From assembly GCA_963788085.1 (NCBI GenBank), contig CAWBFS010000074.1, forward strand, positions 124,001 through 188,000: a stretch of 64,000 nt of DNA, given 5' to 3'. Origin of the DNA: AP-15 sp963788085 (GTDB lineage Bacteria > Pseudomonadota > Alphaproteobacteria > ATCC43930 > CGMCC-115725). This document shows positions 51,696 through 61,528 of this stretch, piece by piece. The notes under the pieces are model-generated. The model saw only the letters and a list, made by a program, of their open reading frames with translations. It did no database searches and was not told the DNA's origin. The number at the start of each line of letters is the position of its first letter. Positions within the stretch are counted from its first letter, which is position 1. Position numbers and translations under genes: made by a program.

Positions 51696-52132
51696 CAGTT
51701 TTGCTCCACTACTTCGAGGCCGATCGAACGCGCCGAGCCGATCAGCATGCGGCAGGCGCCGTCGAGATCATTCGCGTTGAGGTCCTGCATCTTTTGCTCG
51801 GCGATCTCGCGGATCTGCGCCATCGTGACCCGGCCTACCGGCCGGCCCTTGCCGGTAGTTTGCGACCCCTTCTCGACCCCGGCAGCCTTTTTCAAAAAGT
51901 AGCTGTTCGGCGGGCTCTTCGTCACGAAAGCAAAGGAGCGGTCGGCATAAGCCGTGATCACCACCGGGATCGGCATGCCGGGTTCGAGGTTCTGTGTCGT
52001 GGCATTGAACGCCTTGCAGAACTCCATGATGTTGAGCCCGCGTTGCCCCAGCGCCGGTCCGATCGGCGGCGAGGGGTTCGCCTTGCCGGCCGGCACCTGC
52101 AATTTGATGATCCCGATGATCTTCTTCGCCAT
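51695..52132 (-). CDS. rplK: 50S ribosomal protein L11
   Basis: 145 aa. IIKLQVPAGKANPSPPIGPALGQRGLNIMEFCKAFNA and the C-terminal rRNA-binding domain ending ARSIGLEVVEQN. Pro residues of the thiostrepton-binding linker (SPPIGPALG) are conserved. Confidence 0.97.
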   Translation of the reverse strand: MAKKIIGIIKLQVPAGKANPSPPIGPALGQRGLNIMEFCKAFNATTQNLEPGMPIPVVITAYADRSFAFVTKSPPNSYFLKKAAGVEKGSQTTGKGRPVGRVTMAQIREIAEQKMQDLNANDLDGACRMLIGSARSIGLEVVEQN

Positions 52133-52155
52133 TTATTCCGACCTCTCGTCAGTGT

Positions 52156-52237
52156 CGTCGCCCCCGCGAAAGGGGGGTCCAGAAACCCACCCGATGCGTA
52201 CTAACCGCCGTGGATTCCCGCTTTCGCGGGAATGACG
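52156..52237. repeat. Dispersed palindrome, GTCATTCCCGCG type (copy 3)
   Basis: Left arm CGTCGCCCCCGCGAAAGGGGGGTCCAG, right arm GTGGATTCCCGCTTTCGCGGGAATGACG. The left hairpin is damaged (GCGAAAGGGGGG). It fills the nusG-rplK spacer (135 bp) in the same-strand operon. Confidence 0.82.
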
Positions 52238-52267
52238 AAGGGGGCGAGCCCGGTGCCGGACCGAACA

Positions 52268-52801
52268 CTATACCTTCTCGACTTGTGAATACTCCAGCTC
52301 CACCGGGGTGGCGCGCCCGAAGATCGAGACGGCGACCTTCAGCCGTGCCTTTTCTTCGTCCACCTCTTCGACAAGCCCGTTGAAGGACGTGAACGGGCCG
52401 TCGCAGACGCGGACCTGCTCGCCGACTTCGAAGGTCACCGAAGGTTTCGGCCGCTCGATACCCTCCTGGACCTGGTGCATGATCCGCGCCGCCTCGTGGT
52501 CGCTGATCGGCGACGGTTTGACGCCGCGCCCGCCAAGAAACCCCGTGACCTTGGTCGTTTCCTTGACGAGGTGCCAGGTCCTCTCATCCATATCCATTTT
52601 GATCAGGACGTAACCCGGGAAGAATTTGCGCTCCGAGCTGACCTTTGCGCCGCGCTTGACCTCGACGACTTCCTCGGTCGGTACGAGGATCTCCTCGAAC
52701 TTGTCGGATAGGCCCTCCTTTTCGGCTCGCTCACGAATCAAGCTCGCGACCTTTTTCTCGAAACCCGAATAGACGTGGATCACGTACCAGCGGCTCGCCA
52801 T
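52268..52801 (-). CDS. nusG: Transcription termination/antitermination factor NusG
   Basis: 177 aa. NGN domain RWYVIHVYSGFEKKVASLIRER, ERKFFPGYVLIKMDM; KOW domain VGEQVRVCDGPFTSFNGLVEEVDEEKARLKVAVSIFGR. It couples RNA polymerase with Rho and ribosomes. 16 bp after secE. Confidence 0.97.
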   Translation of the reverse strand: MASRWYVIHVYSGFEKKVASLIRERAEKEGLSDKFEEILVPTEEVVEVKRGAKVSSERKFFPGYVLIKMDMDERTWHLVKETTKVTGFLGGRGVKPSPISDHEAARIMHQVQEGIERPKPSVTFEVGEQVRVCDGPFTSFNGLVEEVDEEKARLKVAVSIFGRATPVELEYSQVEKV

Positions 52802-52817
52802 TTTCAGCGTCCCAAAC

Positions 52818-53015
52818 CTAATGCCCCAGCCCGAAAATCAGCCGGACCCCGGCGGAGAACACCTGATCCACGACGAAGAAAAAAACGGCCGCGATAAACA
52901 CCATCACAAACACCATTGCCGTGGTGACCATGGTCTCCTTGCGGCTCGGCCAAGTGACGCGGGAAACCTCCTGGCGGACCTGCTGAAAAAACTCGATCGG
53001 ACTCGTCTTCGCCAT
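52818..53015 (-). CDS. secE: Protein translocase subunit SecE
   Basis: 65 aa from MAKTSPIEFFQQVRQEVSRVTWPSRKE; one TM helix (VTTAMVFVMVFIAAVFFFVVDQVF). The amphipathic helix with VTWPSRKE is the SecE signature. The longer upstream frame runs into tRNA-Trp and was rejected. Confidence 0.95.
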   Translation of the reverse strand: MAKTSPIEFFQQVRQEVSRVTWPSRKETMVTTAMVFVMVFIAAVFFFVVDQVFSAGVRLIFGLGH

Positions 53016-53099
53016 AAACCTGCTCACCTCGGGCGGCAACACCGCCTCGGCCCATATGGGGCCTACTTTTTTGCGTTCCAGGAACCCCCGGCTAAGTAG

Positions 53100-53175
53100 T
53101 GGCAGGAGTGGAGGGGCTCGAACCCCCAACCCCCGGTTTTGGAGACCGGTGCTCTACCAGTTGAGCTACACTCCT
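53100..53175 (-). tRNA. tRNA-Trp (CCA anticodon)
   Basis: 76 nt. Acceptor AGGAGTG / CACTCCT, D-arm AGCTCAACTGGTAGAGC, anticodon loop with CCA, T-loop GTTCGAG, discriminator G and encoded CCA 3' end. Lies between tuf copy 2 and secE, the common tuf-trnW-secE arrangement. Confidence 0.95.
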
Positions 53176-53197
53176 ATCCTCGGCCGCAAACCTCCCG

Positions 53198-54388
<1,191 letters not shown>

Positions 54389-54448
54389 TGCTTACGGCTT
54401 TCCGTCAGAGTGAGGAGGAGACTGTTCCCTAAACTAGAGTGGGCGGCC

Positions 54449-54522
54449 TGGAGCGGGTGGTGGGAATCGAACCCACGTAGCCAGCTTGGAAGGCTGGAAC
54501 TCTACCATTGAGCTACACCCGC
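54449..54522 (-). tRNA. tRNA-Gly (TCC anticodon)
   Basis: 74 nt with encoded CCA. Acceptor GCGGGTG / CACCCGC, D-arm AGCTCAATGGTAGAGT, anticodon loop CTTCCAA with TCC, T-loop TTCGATT. 60 bp upstream of tuf copy 2 in the same direction. Confidence 0.95.
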
Positions 54523-54582
54523 TTGAACGGCCCTTCCCAAATCTTGCGCCGAGCGTTCGATCCTGTCGCGGTCCCGGAGGGC

Positions 54583-54668
54583 TGGTGGAGGGGGTAGGAT
54601 TCGAACCTACGAAGACGTACGTCGGCAGATTTACAGTCTGCTGCCTTTAACCGCTCGGCAACCCCTCC
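54583..54668 (-). tRNA. tRNA-Tyr (GTA anticodon)
   Basis: 86-nt class II tRNA with a long variable arm (GCCGACGTACGTC). Acceptor GGAGGGG / CCCCTCC, anticodon stem GCAGA...TCTGC with loop CTGTAAA (anticodon GTA), discriminator A and encoded CCA. First of the tRNA-Tyr, tRNA-Gly, tuf, tRNA-Trp string. Confidence 0.95.
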
Positions 54669-54809
54669 GGATCGCGTGCCGCCCGGCGCAGCGGAACGCG
54701 CGTCATAAGATGTCGGCTTGACTTTGTCAATCCGAGCTCATCGATACGCGGCCGGCCGAAAAGCGGCGGGTGCGGAAAGACCGGTTTTGACTCGATGGAG
54801 GAGGTGTGC

Positions 54810-55586
54810 ATGGGAAAATCCGGCCGCAAGCCCTCCGGCGCCAGAGTTTGGCTCTATGGCCGGCACGCCGTGACGGCCGCCCTCGCCAACCCCAAGCGGT
54901 GCTGGCACCGTCTCGTTGTCCTCGCCGGCCACGAGGAGGAAGCAGCCGCTCTTGTCGCCGCCGCACTGGCCATGCGACGCGGTAGCGGAGCAGCGATATC
55001 CGTGCTCGATCATAGCGGCTTTGCGGCGATCCTGCCGCGCCATGCCGTTCATCAGGGGCTCGCGCTCGAAGTCGAACCACTCCCCGAGCCCGACTTGAAG
55101 GATGTGCTCCGCGCTGGCCCGGCATCGGGACGGTGCCTCATCGTCGTACTCGATCAGCTGAGCGATCCCCAGAACATCGGCGCAGTGTTGCGTTCAGCCG
55201 CCGCATTCGGCGCGCTTGCAGTCGTGATCCCAGACCGTGGGGCACCACCCAACACCGGAGCGCTCGCCAAAGCGGCGTCGGGCGCGCTGGAGAGCGTGCC
55301 GTTGGTGCGCGTCGTCAACCTTGCCCGCGCGCTCGATGGGTTGAAGGAAGACGGGTTCTGGATTTGCGGTCTCGACGAGACCGCGCCGTCGTTATTGGCC
55401 CAAACCGACATTGGGGAGCGGGTCGGGATCGTGCTCGGCTCTGAAGGCGGCGGCATGCGCCGTCTGGTACGCGAGCGCTGCGATTTCCGCGCGCGCCTGC
55501 CGACCCGCCCGGCTCAGCCGACGCTCAACGTCTCAAATGCCGCGGCGGTCGCCCTCTACGAGCTCACCCGCAGTCGGGACAGCTGA
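54810..55586 (+). CDS. rlmB: 23S rRNA (Gm2251) 2'-O-methyltransferase, TrmH/RlmB family
   Basis: 258 aa from the ATG at 54810, chosen because GGAGGAGGT sits 5-7 nt upstream (an ATG inside it, at 54795, would lack an RBS). N-terminal substrate-binding domain WLYGRHAVTAALANPKR, HQGLALEV; SPOUT knot motifs QLSDPQNIGAVLRSAAAFGA, GIVLGSEGGGMRRLVRERCD and PTLNVSNAAAVALYE. Methylates the P-loop of 23S rRNA using SAM. Divergent from the tRNA-tuf cluster. Confidence 0.92.
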   Translation: MGKSGRKPSGARVWLYGRHAVTAALANPKRCWHRLVVLAGHEEEAAALVAAALAMRRGSGAAISVLDHSGFAAILPRHAVHQGLALEVEPLPEPDLKDVLRAGPASGRCLIVVLDQLSDPQNIGAVLRSAAAFGALAVVIPDRGAPPNTGALAKAASGALESVPLVRVVNLARALDGLKEDGFWICGLDETAPSLLAQTDIGERVGIVLGSEGGGMRRLVRERCDFRARLPTRPAQPTLNVSNAAAVALYELTRSRDS

Positions 55587-55595
55587 GGACAGCAA

Positions 55596-55618
55596 GAGCC
55601 CCGCGACGGCCGGGGCTC
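55596..55618. terminator. Hairpin between convergent rlmB and the small exported-protein gene
   Basis: Perfect 8-bp arms GAGCCCCG (55596-55603) and CGGGGCTC (55611-55618) with a 7-nt loop, starting 10 bp after the rlmB stop. No T-run on either side. Placed to serve both converging genes. Confidence 0.6.
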
Positions 55619-55642
55619 CTGCACGATATGGTTGTGGTATTA

Positions 55643-55906
55643 TCAGCAGGCACCAATTAAAGAGAAGGCAAGACAAACTGCGGCGCCAGGTAGAGCAGTG
55701 ATCGGCGCCACCGGAGCATAAGTCGGCCCATAATACGGGCCGTAGTAATAGGGGCTCGGCGCCGGCTCGTAGCTGTAGACGTGGTGCACGACTGTGCGGT
55801 GGTACGGGTGGCCGTTGAGGTTGGCAGTTGCGGCACTACCAGGGACTGCCGAAAACGTGACAGTTGCGAGGGCAAACGCGGCAGCGATCAGCGAGTGGCG
55901 AAGCAT
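55643..55906 (-). CDS. Small exported Tyr/Pro-rich hypothetical protein
   Basis: 87 aa from MLRHSLIAAAFALATVTFSAVPGSAATA (Sec signal peptide, likely cut after SAA at about residue 24), AGGAG 6 nt upstream. The mature part is short, with His/Tyr/Pro-rich YHRTVVHHVYSYEPAPSPYYYGPYYGPTY, then a hydrophobic Ala/Pro stretch and two Cys near the C-terminus (AAVCLAFSLIGAC). Similar small YxxPYYGP-type proteins are common in alphaproteobacteria; function unknown. Confidence 0.65.
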   Translation of the reverse strand: MLRHSLIAAAFALATVTFSAVPGSAATANLNGHPYHRTVVHHVYSYEPAPSPYYYGPYYGPTYAPVAPITALPGAAVCLAFSLIGAC

Positions 55907-56281
55907 GTGGTTTCTCCTATGCTGCTCTCCGGATTTTCTAGTTCCGGAAGGTCTTTCGTGTTCGATGAGGACGATGTAATTGGCCGCGGTTGCGCGCGCC
56001 ATCTCGCATATTCATCAAGTATTTCGCTGGCAACGGGCTACGGGGGGTCCCTGCGAAGTGGGGTGATGCAGAGCGCAGCATTTTTCTGTTTTGTTCCTTC
56101 GCGCGGCGCCGAGCCAGACCGCAACACCTTTGTCAGCTGCCGGACATAGGGGTAAACTCGCGGTCAGGATTCTCGTGAATGAAGCCAGCGGCTTTCGACG
56201 CAGCGCGTTCGCAGCGGAGCCTTTGCGATGGAGCCGTAGTGGGTTTGGCCGGCGCCCTCACCTCGGCATTGCCGCATAGCG
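55907..56281. other. Divergent intergenic region
   Basis: 375 bp between two divergently transcribed genes; it should contain both promoters. I see no gene, no strong hairpin and no clear repeat. Confidence 0.4.
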
Positions 56282-57556
56282 ATGCGTGCCGCCGCATCTA
56301 ATTCCGCCGACGGGGCGGCCGCCCTCGAGACGGCTTCCGGTTATCTTGCGAGCGAGCCGCACTACCTGTCTGTTGCCGGCCGGGTCCTCGCAGCCCTTGG
56401 CGGCAAAGGTGGCCTGGTTCTCGTCACCGGTGATCCGCCGGCGGACCCGCAGCCTCTCTCACAGGCTCTACGTAAGCTGGCAGGGTCGCGTCACAGGGTG
56501 ATCGGCATTTCTTGCGGGCCGGAACTCACGGGCGAGGAGGTATCTCGCGCCGGTTCCGTCGTGGCGACGCTGCCCGCAGGGGGCGGGACAGTAACAATAT
56601 CGGACACGGCCGAGACCGATGCGCCGCTCTTCGTCTTCGACAAAGCCGAACAACTCTCCGACCAGCAGCTCGGTGAGATCTGCGCCACGATACAGCGCGG
56701 CGCAAGACAGAATGCGGCCGGGGTGTTACTTGCCCGCCGAGGATTTCTCGCCCGGCTCCAGGAGCAGCCGCTGCAGTTTCTCACAGAGGCGGTCGCGTTG
56801 CAGTTGCGCTTTGATGAGATTGGCGATGACGAAGGCATCGATTTTCTTCGCCATCAGCTCGCGGTCCGGCACAGTCAAGATGAGACGCGCCACGGGCGGC
56901 CGATCTTATTTCGGAGTTTGGCCGTGCTGGGTGTGCTCGCGGCGCTCGGCGTCGGGGCCTCCTTGGCCGTGCACTATGTCAGAATAGTGGATGTGAAGAC
57001 ACCGGATGAGCGATCGCTCGCCCCGGCTGGCAATCCCTCGCCGAGGGTCGCGCCGCCGCCGCCCCAGGCCTCGCCGCCTGCTGCCGCCCTTCAGCCGACG
57101 CCGGAGTCGGCGAAGCCGCAAGCAGCACCGGCTGTACCGACACCTGCTCCATTGCGGCCCGAGCAAATCCCGCAGCCGAACGCATCTGTCGCAAGCCCGG
57201 CTGCGCCGCGCGCCGCAGCGACGCCGCAAGCGCCTCCTCCACCGGTGCAATCTCCCGCGGGCCCCCACCTTTCGGCAACGGAGATCGCCGCCCTGGTAGC
57301 TCGCGGCGACGCGTTCCTCAGCGCCGGGGACATCGCGTCGGCGCGATTATTCTATGAACGTGCCGCCGATGGGGGCGACAGCGCTGCGGCGCTTCGGCTG
57401 GGTGCGACATTCGATCCCAATTTTCTCGGCCGTGTCGGTGTCCGCGGCGACCCCGGCGACCCCGCTCGGGCCGCGTTCTGGTATCGTCGAGCCCGCGACC
57501 TCGGCGATGCCGCTGCCGCGGAACGCCTCAAAAACCTGGAACGACAGCCGCGCTGA
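56282..57556 (+). CDS. Degenerate AAA-like N-domain, TM helix, Sel1/TPR C-domain protein
   Basis: 424 aa. Residues about 15-200 resemble the ExeA-type AAA ATPase fold in layout, but the P-loop position reads LVTGDPPADPQPL, lacking GxxxxGK[ST]; a later APLFVFDKAEQL is Walker-B-like. One TM helix at about 212-235 (FRSLAVLGVLAALGVGASLAV), a Pro/Ala linker of about 90 residues, then Sel1/TPR-like repeats ALVARGDAFLSAGDIASARLFYERAADGGD and ARAAFWYRRARDLGDAAA. Predicted inner-membrane protein with a cytoplasmic pseudo-ATPase domain and an exported repeat domain. Function unknown; possibly polysaccharide or secretion scaffold. Confidence 0.7.
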   Translation: MRAAASNSADGAAALETASGYLASEPHYLSVAGRVLAALGGKGGLVLVTGDPPADPQPLSQALRKLAGSRHRVIGISCGPELTGEEVSRAGSVVATLPAGGGTVTISDTAETDAPLFVFDKAEQLSDQQLGEICATIQRGARQNAAGVLLARRGFLARLQEQPLQFLTEAVALQLRFDEIGDDEGIDFLRHQLAVRHSQDETRHGRPILFRSLAVLGVLAALGVGASLAVHYVRIVDVKTPDERSLAPAGNPSPRVAPPPPQASPPAAALQPTPESAKPQAAPAVPTPAPLRPEQIPQPNASVASPAAPRAAATPQAPPPPVQSPAGPHLSATEIAALVARGDAFLSAGDIASARLFYERAADGGDSAAALRLGATFDPNFLGRVGVRGDPGDPARAAFWYRRARDLGDAAAAERLKNLERQPR

Positions 57557-57566
57557 GCTGCCTCTT

Positions 57567-58814
57567 TCAGGGTGTCGCGGGCCGACGCACGAGGAGCGGT
57601 TCGATGTCCCGGCGCACCGGATAAGTGTAGGGGCCGAGAAGGTTGACGAGCATCACCGCCACGACGAGCGCGCCGGCGGCACCGATCAGCGCCGGGTTAT
57701 AGGATCCCGCAAGATCGTAGACGAACCCGCCGAGAAACCGGCCGAAGCTAGAGCCTAGGCCGAAGATCATGAAACAATAGCCATAGATCTCGCCGAACGC
57801 CCGCTGTCCCATATAGCGCGACACCAGAAATGCAATCAGGTCGATCTCGGTGCCGAGCCCCAATCCCAGCAGAATGACCCCGATCCCCGGCAATGCGCCA
57901 GAACCGCCGCTCAGAAGCATGAAACCCGCGATCGGGGCCAGGAAGAATACGGTTGCGACAAAGGGGGCGAAAATGCGATCGACCAAATAACCGGCGAGCA
58001 GCCGGCCGGCCATCGTCGCCAGCCCGAAGATCCCCATGATCGCCGCCGCTGCGGCCGCGGACATGCCGTGGTCGGTCAACAGCGGAACAACATGCGCGAC
58101 CGTGCCGTTGACCGCGACCGCGACCAAAAAGAAGGCCACGCCCATCAGCCAAAAGCTGCGCGTGCCGGCGGCATCGCGCACGGTCAGACCGGTGATATCG
58201 GCTGCGCTTACGGCCCGGCGCTCGCCCTCGCCCGGCCGCGGCTCCCGTATCCACAGCGCGACCAGCGGAAATGCAATTGCGAGCGTCAACAAACCAAGGA
58301 TCGGATAGGCGCCGCGCCAGCCCACCCGCTCGATCAGCATCTGAGCGAGTTGCGGCATGATGAAGCCGCCCAGCCCGACCCCCGACATCGCGATGCCGAG
58401 CGCCAGCCCGCGCCGGCGGTCGAACCAAGCCGAGATCGCCTTGGCATAGCCGATCGGAGTTTGAACCGCGCTGGCCGCCTCGGCAAGCGCGAACAGCAGG
58501 GTGAAAATCACCAGAGATTTCGCACTGAGCCCCAACAGGCACATCGCGATCGCGTAGATGACAAGGCCGGGCAATGCCACCCGGCGAATGCTCCAACGAT
58601 CCATCATCCGGCCGAGCACCGGTACGGTCAGCGCAGAGCAGATCCCGCCAAACGACAAGGCGAACGACGCGGTGCCGCGCTGCCATCCCATATCGGCCAT
58701 GATCGGCTTTAGAAACACGCCAAAGGTGAACCCGAGGACCGGGCCGTTGCATACGATGAGGCCGCCGACGGCACCGACCACGACCCACCAGGGGTTAGTA
58801 AAGCCGAGCCGCAT
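57567..58814 (-). CDS. MFS transporter (OFA/monocarboxylate-type)
   Basis: 415 aa, 12 predicted TM helices. FTFGVFLKPIMADMGWQRG (TM1-TM2), LGRMMDRWSIRRVALPG motif A, QTPIGYAKAISAWFDRRRGLALGIAMSGVGLGGFIMPQL, AGRLLAGYLVDRI. The WFDRRRGLALGIAxSG pattern is typical of oxalate/formate-like and monocarboxylate porters. Substrate not inferable. Convergent with the Sel1-type gene, 10 bp apart. Confidence 0.85.
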   Translation of the reverse strand: MRLGFTNPWWVVVGAVGGLIVCNGPVLGFTFGVFLKPIMADMGWQRGTASFALSFGGICSALTVPVLGRMMDRWSIRRVALPGLVIYAIAMCLLGLSAKSLVIFTLLFALAEAASAVQTPIGYAKAISAWFDRRRGLALGIAMSGVGLGGFIMPQLAQMLIERVGWRGAYPILGLLTLAIAFPLVALWIREPRPGEGERRAVSAADITGLTVRDAAGTRSFWLMGVAFFLVAVAVNGTVAHVVPLLTDHGMSAAAAAAIMGIFGLATMAGRLLAGYLVDRIFAPFVATVFFLAPIAGFMLLSGGSGALPGIGVILLGLGLGTEIDLIAFLVSRYMGQRAFGEIYGYCFMIFGLGSSFGRFLGGFVYDLAGSYNPALIGAAGALVVAVMLVNLLGPYTYPVRRDIEPLLVRRPATP

Positions 58815-58878
58815 CGCCGCCCTCCCTTTGTCGCTGTCGTAGACGGACCCGCGAGGCCGAGCCGCTGCGGTTGGCTTG

Positions 58879-59490
58879 TTATCGCGCCCCGCTGCCCGCT
58901 GTTTTTTCGCGCAACATCGTGATCAAACCCTGCACTTGGCCGCCATTATGCTGGATGACGGAAGCGAACTCGGAGCGCTGGGTGACCGCCATGCTGATGC
59001 CGTCGACCGAGACGTCGCTGATCTTGTAGACGCCGTTTCGCCCGGTCAGGCGCCAGTCCACCTTGACCGGCGCGGCGCCGGTGGGGCGGATGATCTGGCT
59101 CGATACGATGGCGCCGTCGGCGTCCGGTCGGCTGCCGGTCACCTTGAAGGTCTCGCCGGTATACTCGGCGAGCCGGGTGCTGTAGGCGAGCGCGATGTAC
59201 TCCTCGAACAGCTTGACGTACTCCGCCCGCTGTTCCTCGGTCGCGGCATTCCAGTAGCGGCCGAGGACAAAACGCGCGATCCCCGGAACGTCGAAATCCT
59301 CGCGCAGCAATTCGCGAAACCGCGCCACCCTCTGTGACGGGGTAGCACCCTTGCCGAGCACCTCGAGCGCGCGGTTGCCGAGATTGCTGATCACGGCGGC
59401 AGGGTCGGCGGCTGCCGCTGCGGGGATCGCGGGAGCCAGCGCTCCCGCGACGAGGACCAGGGCGGCAGTCAGGAAGCTACGTCGCACCAT
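58879..59490 (-). CDS. mlaC: MlaC-type phospholipid-binding periplasmic protein
   Basis: 203 aa. Signal peptide MVRRSFLTAALVLVAGALAPAIPAAAAA, then the MlaC/Ttg2D domain: FRELLREDFDVPGIARFVLGRYWNAATEEQRAEYVKLFEEYIALAYSTRL, VDWRLTGRNGVYKISDVSVDGISMAVTQRSEFASVI. Carries phospholipid between the outer-membrane MlaA and the inner-membrane MlaFEDB. The start overlaps the mlaA stop (TAATG). Confidence 0.92.
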   Translation of the reverse strand: MVRRSFLTAALVLVAGALAPAIPAAAAADPAAVISNLGNRALEVLGKGATPSQRVARFRELLREDFDVPGIARFVLGRYWNAATEEQRAEYVKLFEEYIALAYSTRLAEYTGETFKVTGSRPDADGAIVSSQIIRPTGAAPVKVDWRLTGRNGVYKISDVSVDGISMAVTQRSEFASVIQHNGGQVQGLITMLREKTAGSGAR

Positions 59491-60358
59491 TATTTTGCTA
59501 CCTCGGATATGTTGGACGCTTCAGAGATCACAGCCGGTCGGGCTGCCGCAGTGGTGAATGCCGTCGGCGACCCGCGCTCGTCGCGCTCGCTGAAGCCGGC
59601 AGGCGGCGGCAGGTTCTCCCGCTCATGGCGGATTAGCGCGGCGCGCCGCTGCCGATAAAGCGAGCGAATTGTCGCATAATAATCGAGCGAGGTGCGCTCG
59701 ATGTCGGCGAGGGTCTCGATATAGCGCGACCTCTGATCGATGCCGGCGACCCCACCGCGCACCAACGGAATCCAATAGAGGTTCCATGGACTTCCGGTGA
59801 CGAGTCTGTTCCACGGATCGCCGAACCCCTCGGCGACTTGGCCGCCGAGATCGCGCGGTGTCGATGGTCCGAGGACCGGCACTACGAGGTAAGGTCCTTC
59901 TGGTATCCCCCAGGTGCCGAGCGTCAGGCCGAGATCCTCCTCGTGAAAGGGGACACCCCAGCGTCCTGCAACATCGACAACTCCGCCCATGCCGATCGTC
60001 GAATTGATGACAAAGCGGCCCATTGTCTCCCCGGCGTGCTGGAATTGACCCTGGAGGGTGTCGTTCACAAAGACCAGCGGCGCGCGCAAATTGTTGAGAA
60101 AATCGCGTAATGAATCGCGCACCGGATCAGGCACGGTATCGCGATAGGCCTTGGCGACCGGCACAATCGCATTGCGATCGACGAATTGGTTAAATTCGAA
60201 GATCTTGCGGTTGGCGTCCTCGAGCGGATCGTTGAAATCCTCTTCGTAGGTGGCGCTGCCTGTTGCGCAGTCTCGGGGTGTGAGGCGCAACCGGAAAGGA
60301 TCAGGACAGAGAAGGCAAACAGTTCCGATAAGCCGGGGCGGAGCGCGCGAACATTCAT
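59490..60358 (-). CDS. mlaA: MlaA (VacJ) outer-membrane lipoprotein, one frameshift
   Basis: The signal part MNVRALRPGLSELFAFSVLILSGC (lipobox LSGC) is in one frame; the mature MlaA domain (EEDFNDPLEDANRKIFEFNQFVDRN, GRFVINSTIGMGGVVDVA, LGTWGIPEGPYLVVPVLGPSTPRD, YIETLADIERTSLDYYATIRSLYRQRR) is in another. The shift lies between about 60245 and 60275; 869 nt = 3n+2. An upstream in-frame ATG at 60373 is an alternative start. Removes mislocalised phospholipid from the outer leaflet together with MlaC. The frame break is probably a sequence error. Confidence 0.85.
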
Positions 60359-60475
60359 CGGTCGGTCTCGCATCAATCGGGCGGCTTGGCCGAGGGGCGA
60401 GATATTTGCGGGAAATTCGCGGAATGGGCAAGTGGCACAAGGAGCTTGGCGCCGCAAATTGCATAATCCGCTTGC

Positions 60476-60499
60476 ACATATAAAGATATCTGTATATGT
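60476..60499. promoter_or_regulatory. 24-bp palindrome, probable SahR-type operator
   Basis: ACATAT at one end and ATATGT at the other enclose AAAGATATCTGT; the two halves are exact complements except one mismatch pair. It lies 31 bp before the regulator start in an AT-rich patch of a GC-rich region. SahR regulators of methionine-cycle genes are known to bind ATATAAAGATATCTTTATAT-like palindromes; this site fits that pattern. It also lies upstream of the divergent mlaA. Confidence 0.7.
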
Positions 60500-60529
60500 T
60501 GCCGGCAGCCACAAGGAAGAGACTTGTTA

Positions 60530-61528
60530 ATGGAGCACCTGCTGGCTGCATTGCGCGCAGTTGCCGAGCCGACCCGGCTGCGGCTCGTCGTCTTGTGCGC
60601 GCGCGGCGAGCTCACGGTGAGCGAGCTGACACAGATCCTCGGGCAGAGCCAGCCCCGCGTCTCGCGCCATCTGAAGCTGTTGTGCGAAGCCGGTCTCCTC
60701 GATCGCTTCCGCGAGGGCAGCTGGGTGTTCTATCGCCTCAGCCAAGCGGGCCCGGCAAGCGCCCTGGCCCGCCAGCTGGTCGCGGCTTGCGACGATGGCG
60801 ACCCGACGATCGCCCTCGATCTGCAGCGGCTCGGCGCGATCAAGCGGCAGCGCGCCGAACACGCGCGTGCCTATTTTCGCGAAAATGCCGACCAATGGCA
60901 TCGTATCCGCTCGCTCTACATCGATGAGCGCGAGGTCGAGGCAGCCCTCGTCGAGGTCATCGCCGCCGCCGATCCGCGCGATCTTCTCGACATCGGCACC
61001 GGCACCGGCCGCATGCTGGAGATTCTGGCGCCGCGCGTCGAGCACGCGCTCGGCGTCGACCAGTCACGCGAGATGCTGTCGATCGCGCGGGTCAACCTCG
61101 CGCGGGCCGGCCTCCAAAACGGGTCGGTCCGGCTCGGCGACATGTACCAGCTGGCCGTGCCGGACGCGTCCTTCGACGCGGTGGTGATCCATCAGGTCCT
61201 GCACTACGCCGACCGGCCCGCTGCGGCGATCGCCGAGGCGGCGCGCGTTCTGCGGCCGAACGGCGTCCTCGTTCTCGTCGATTTCGCACCCCACGCGCTG
61301 GAATTCCTGCGCGACGAGCACGCTCACCGGCGGCTCGGCTTTTCCGATGCCGAGGTGGCGGAATGGTGCCGCGCCGCCGGTCTCGATCCGGCGTCGCCGC
61401 GGCATTTACCCGGCGACCCGTTGACCGTCGTGATATGGACCGCCCATCGCCAAGCCCCGACAAATCCGCGTTTTGCCCAGGCCTTGCAGCCGGCAGCCCC
61501 GGCGCTCGTCGAAGGGGAGCTTCACTGA
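60530..61528 (+). CDS. ArsR-family regulator fused to a SAM-methyltransferase domain (SahR-like)
   Basis: 332 aa from the ATG at 60530 (AGGAAGAG RBS). Residues 1-90 are an ArsR winged helix (RAVAEPTRLRLVVLCARGELTVSELTQILGQSQPRVSRHLKLLCEAGLL). Residues about 125-290 form a class I SAM-binding fold: DLLDIGTGTGRMLEILAPR, LGVDQSREML, DMYQLAVPDASFDAVVIHQVLHY, ARVLRPNGVLVLVDFAPH. In SahR-type proteins this domain senses S-adenosylhomocysteine. The stop overlaps metF (TGATG), so it is in an operon with metF-metH and probably controls them from the palindrome at 60476. Confidence 0.85.
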   Translation: MEHLLAALRAVAEPTRLRLVVLCARGELTVSELTQILGQSQPRVSRHLKLLCEAGLLDRFREGSWVFYRLSQAGPASALARQLVAACDDGDPTIALDLQRLGAIKRQRAEHARAYFRENADQWHRIRSLYIDEREVEAALVEVIAAADPRDLLDIGTGTGRMLEILAPRVEHALGVDQSREMLSIARVNLARAGLQNGSVRLGDMYQLAVPDASFDAVVIHQVLHYADRPAAAIAEAARVLRPNGVLVLVDFAPHALEFLRDEHAHRRLGFSDAEVAEWCRAAGLDPASPRHLPGDPLTVVIWTAHRQAPTNPRFAQALQPAAPALVEGELH

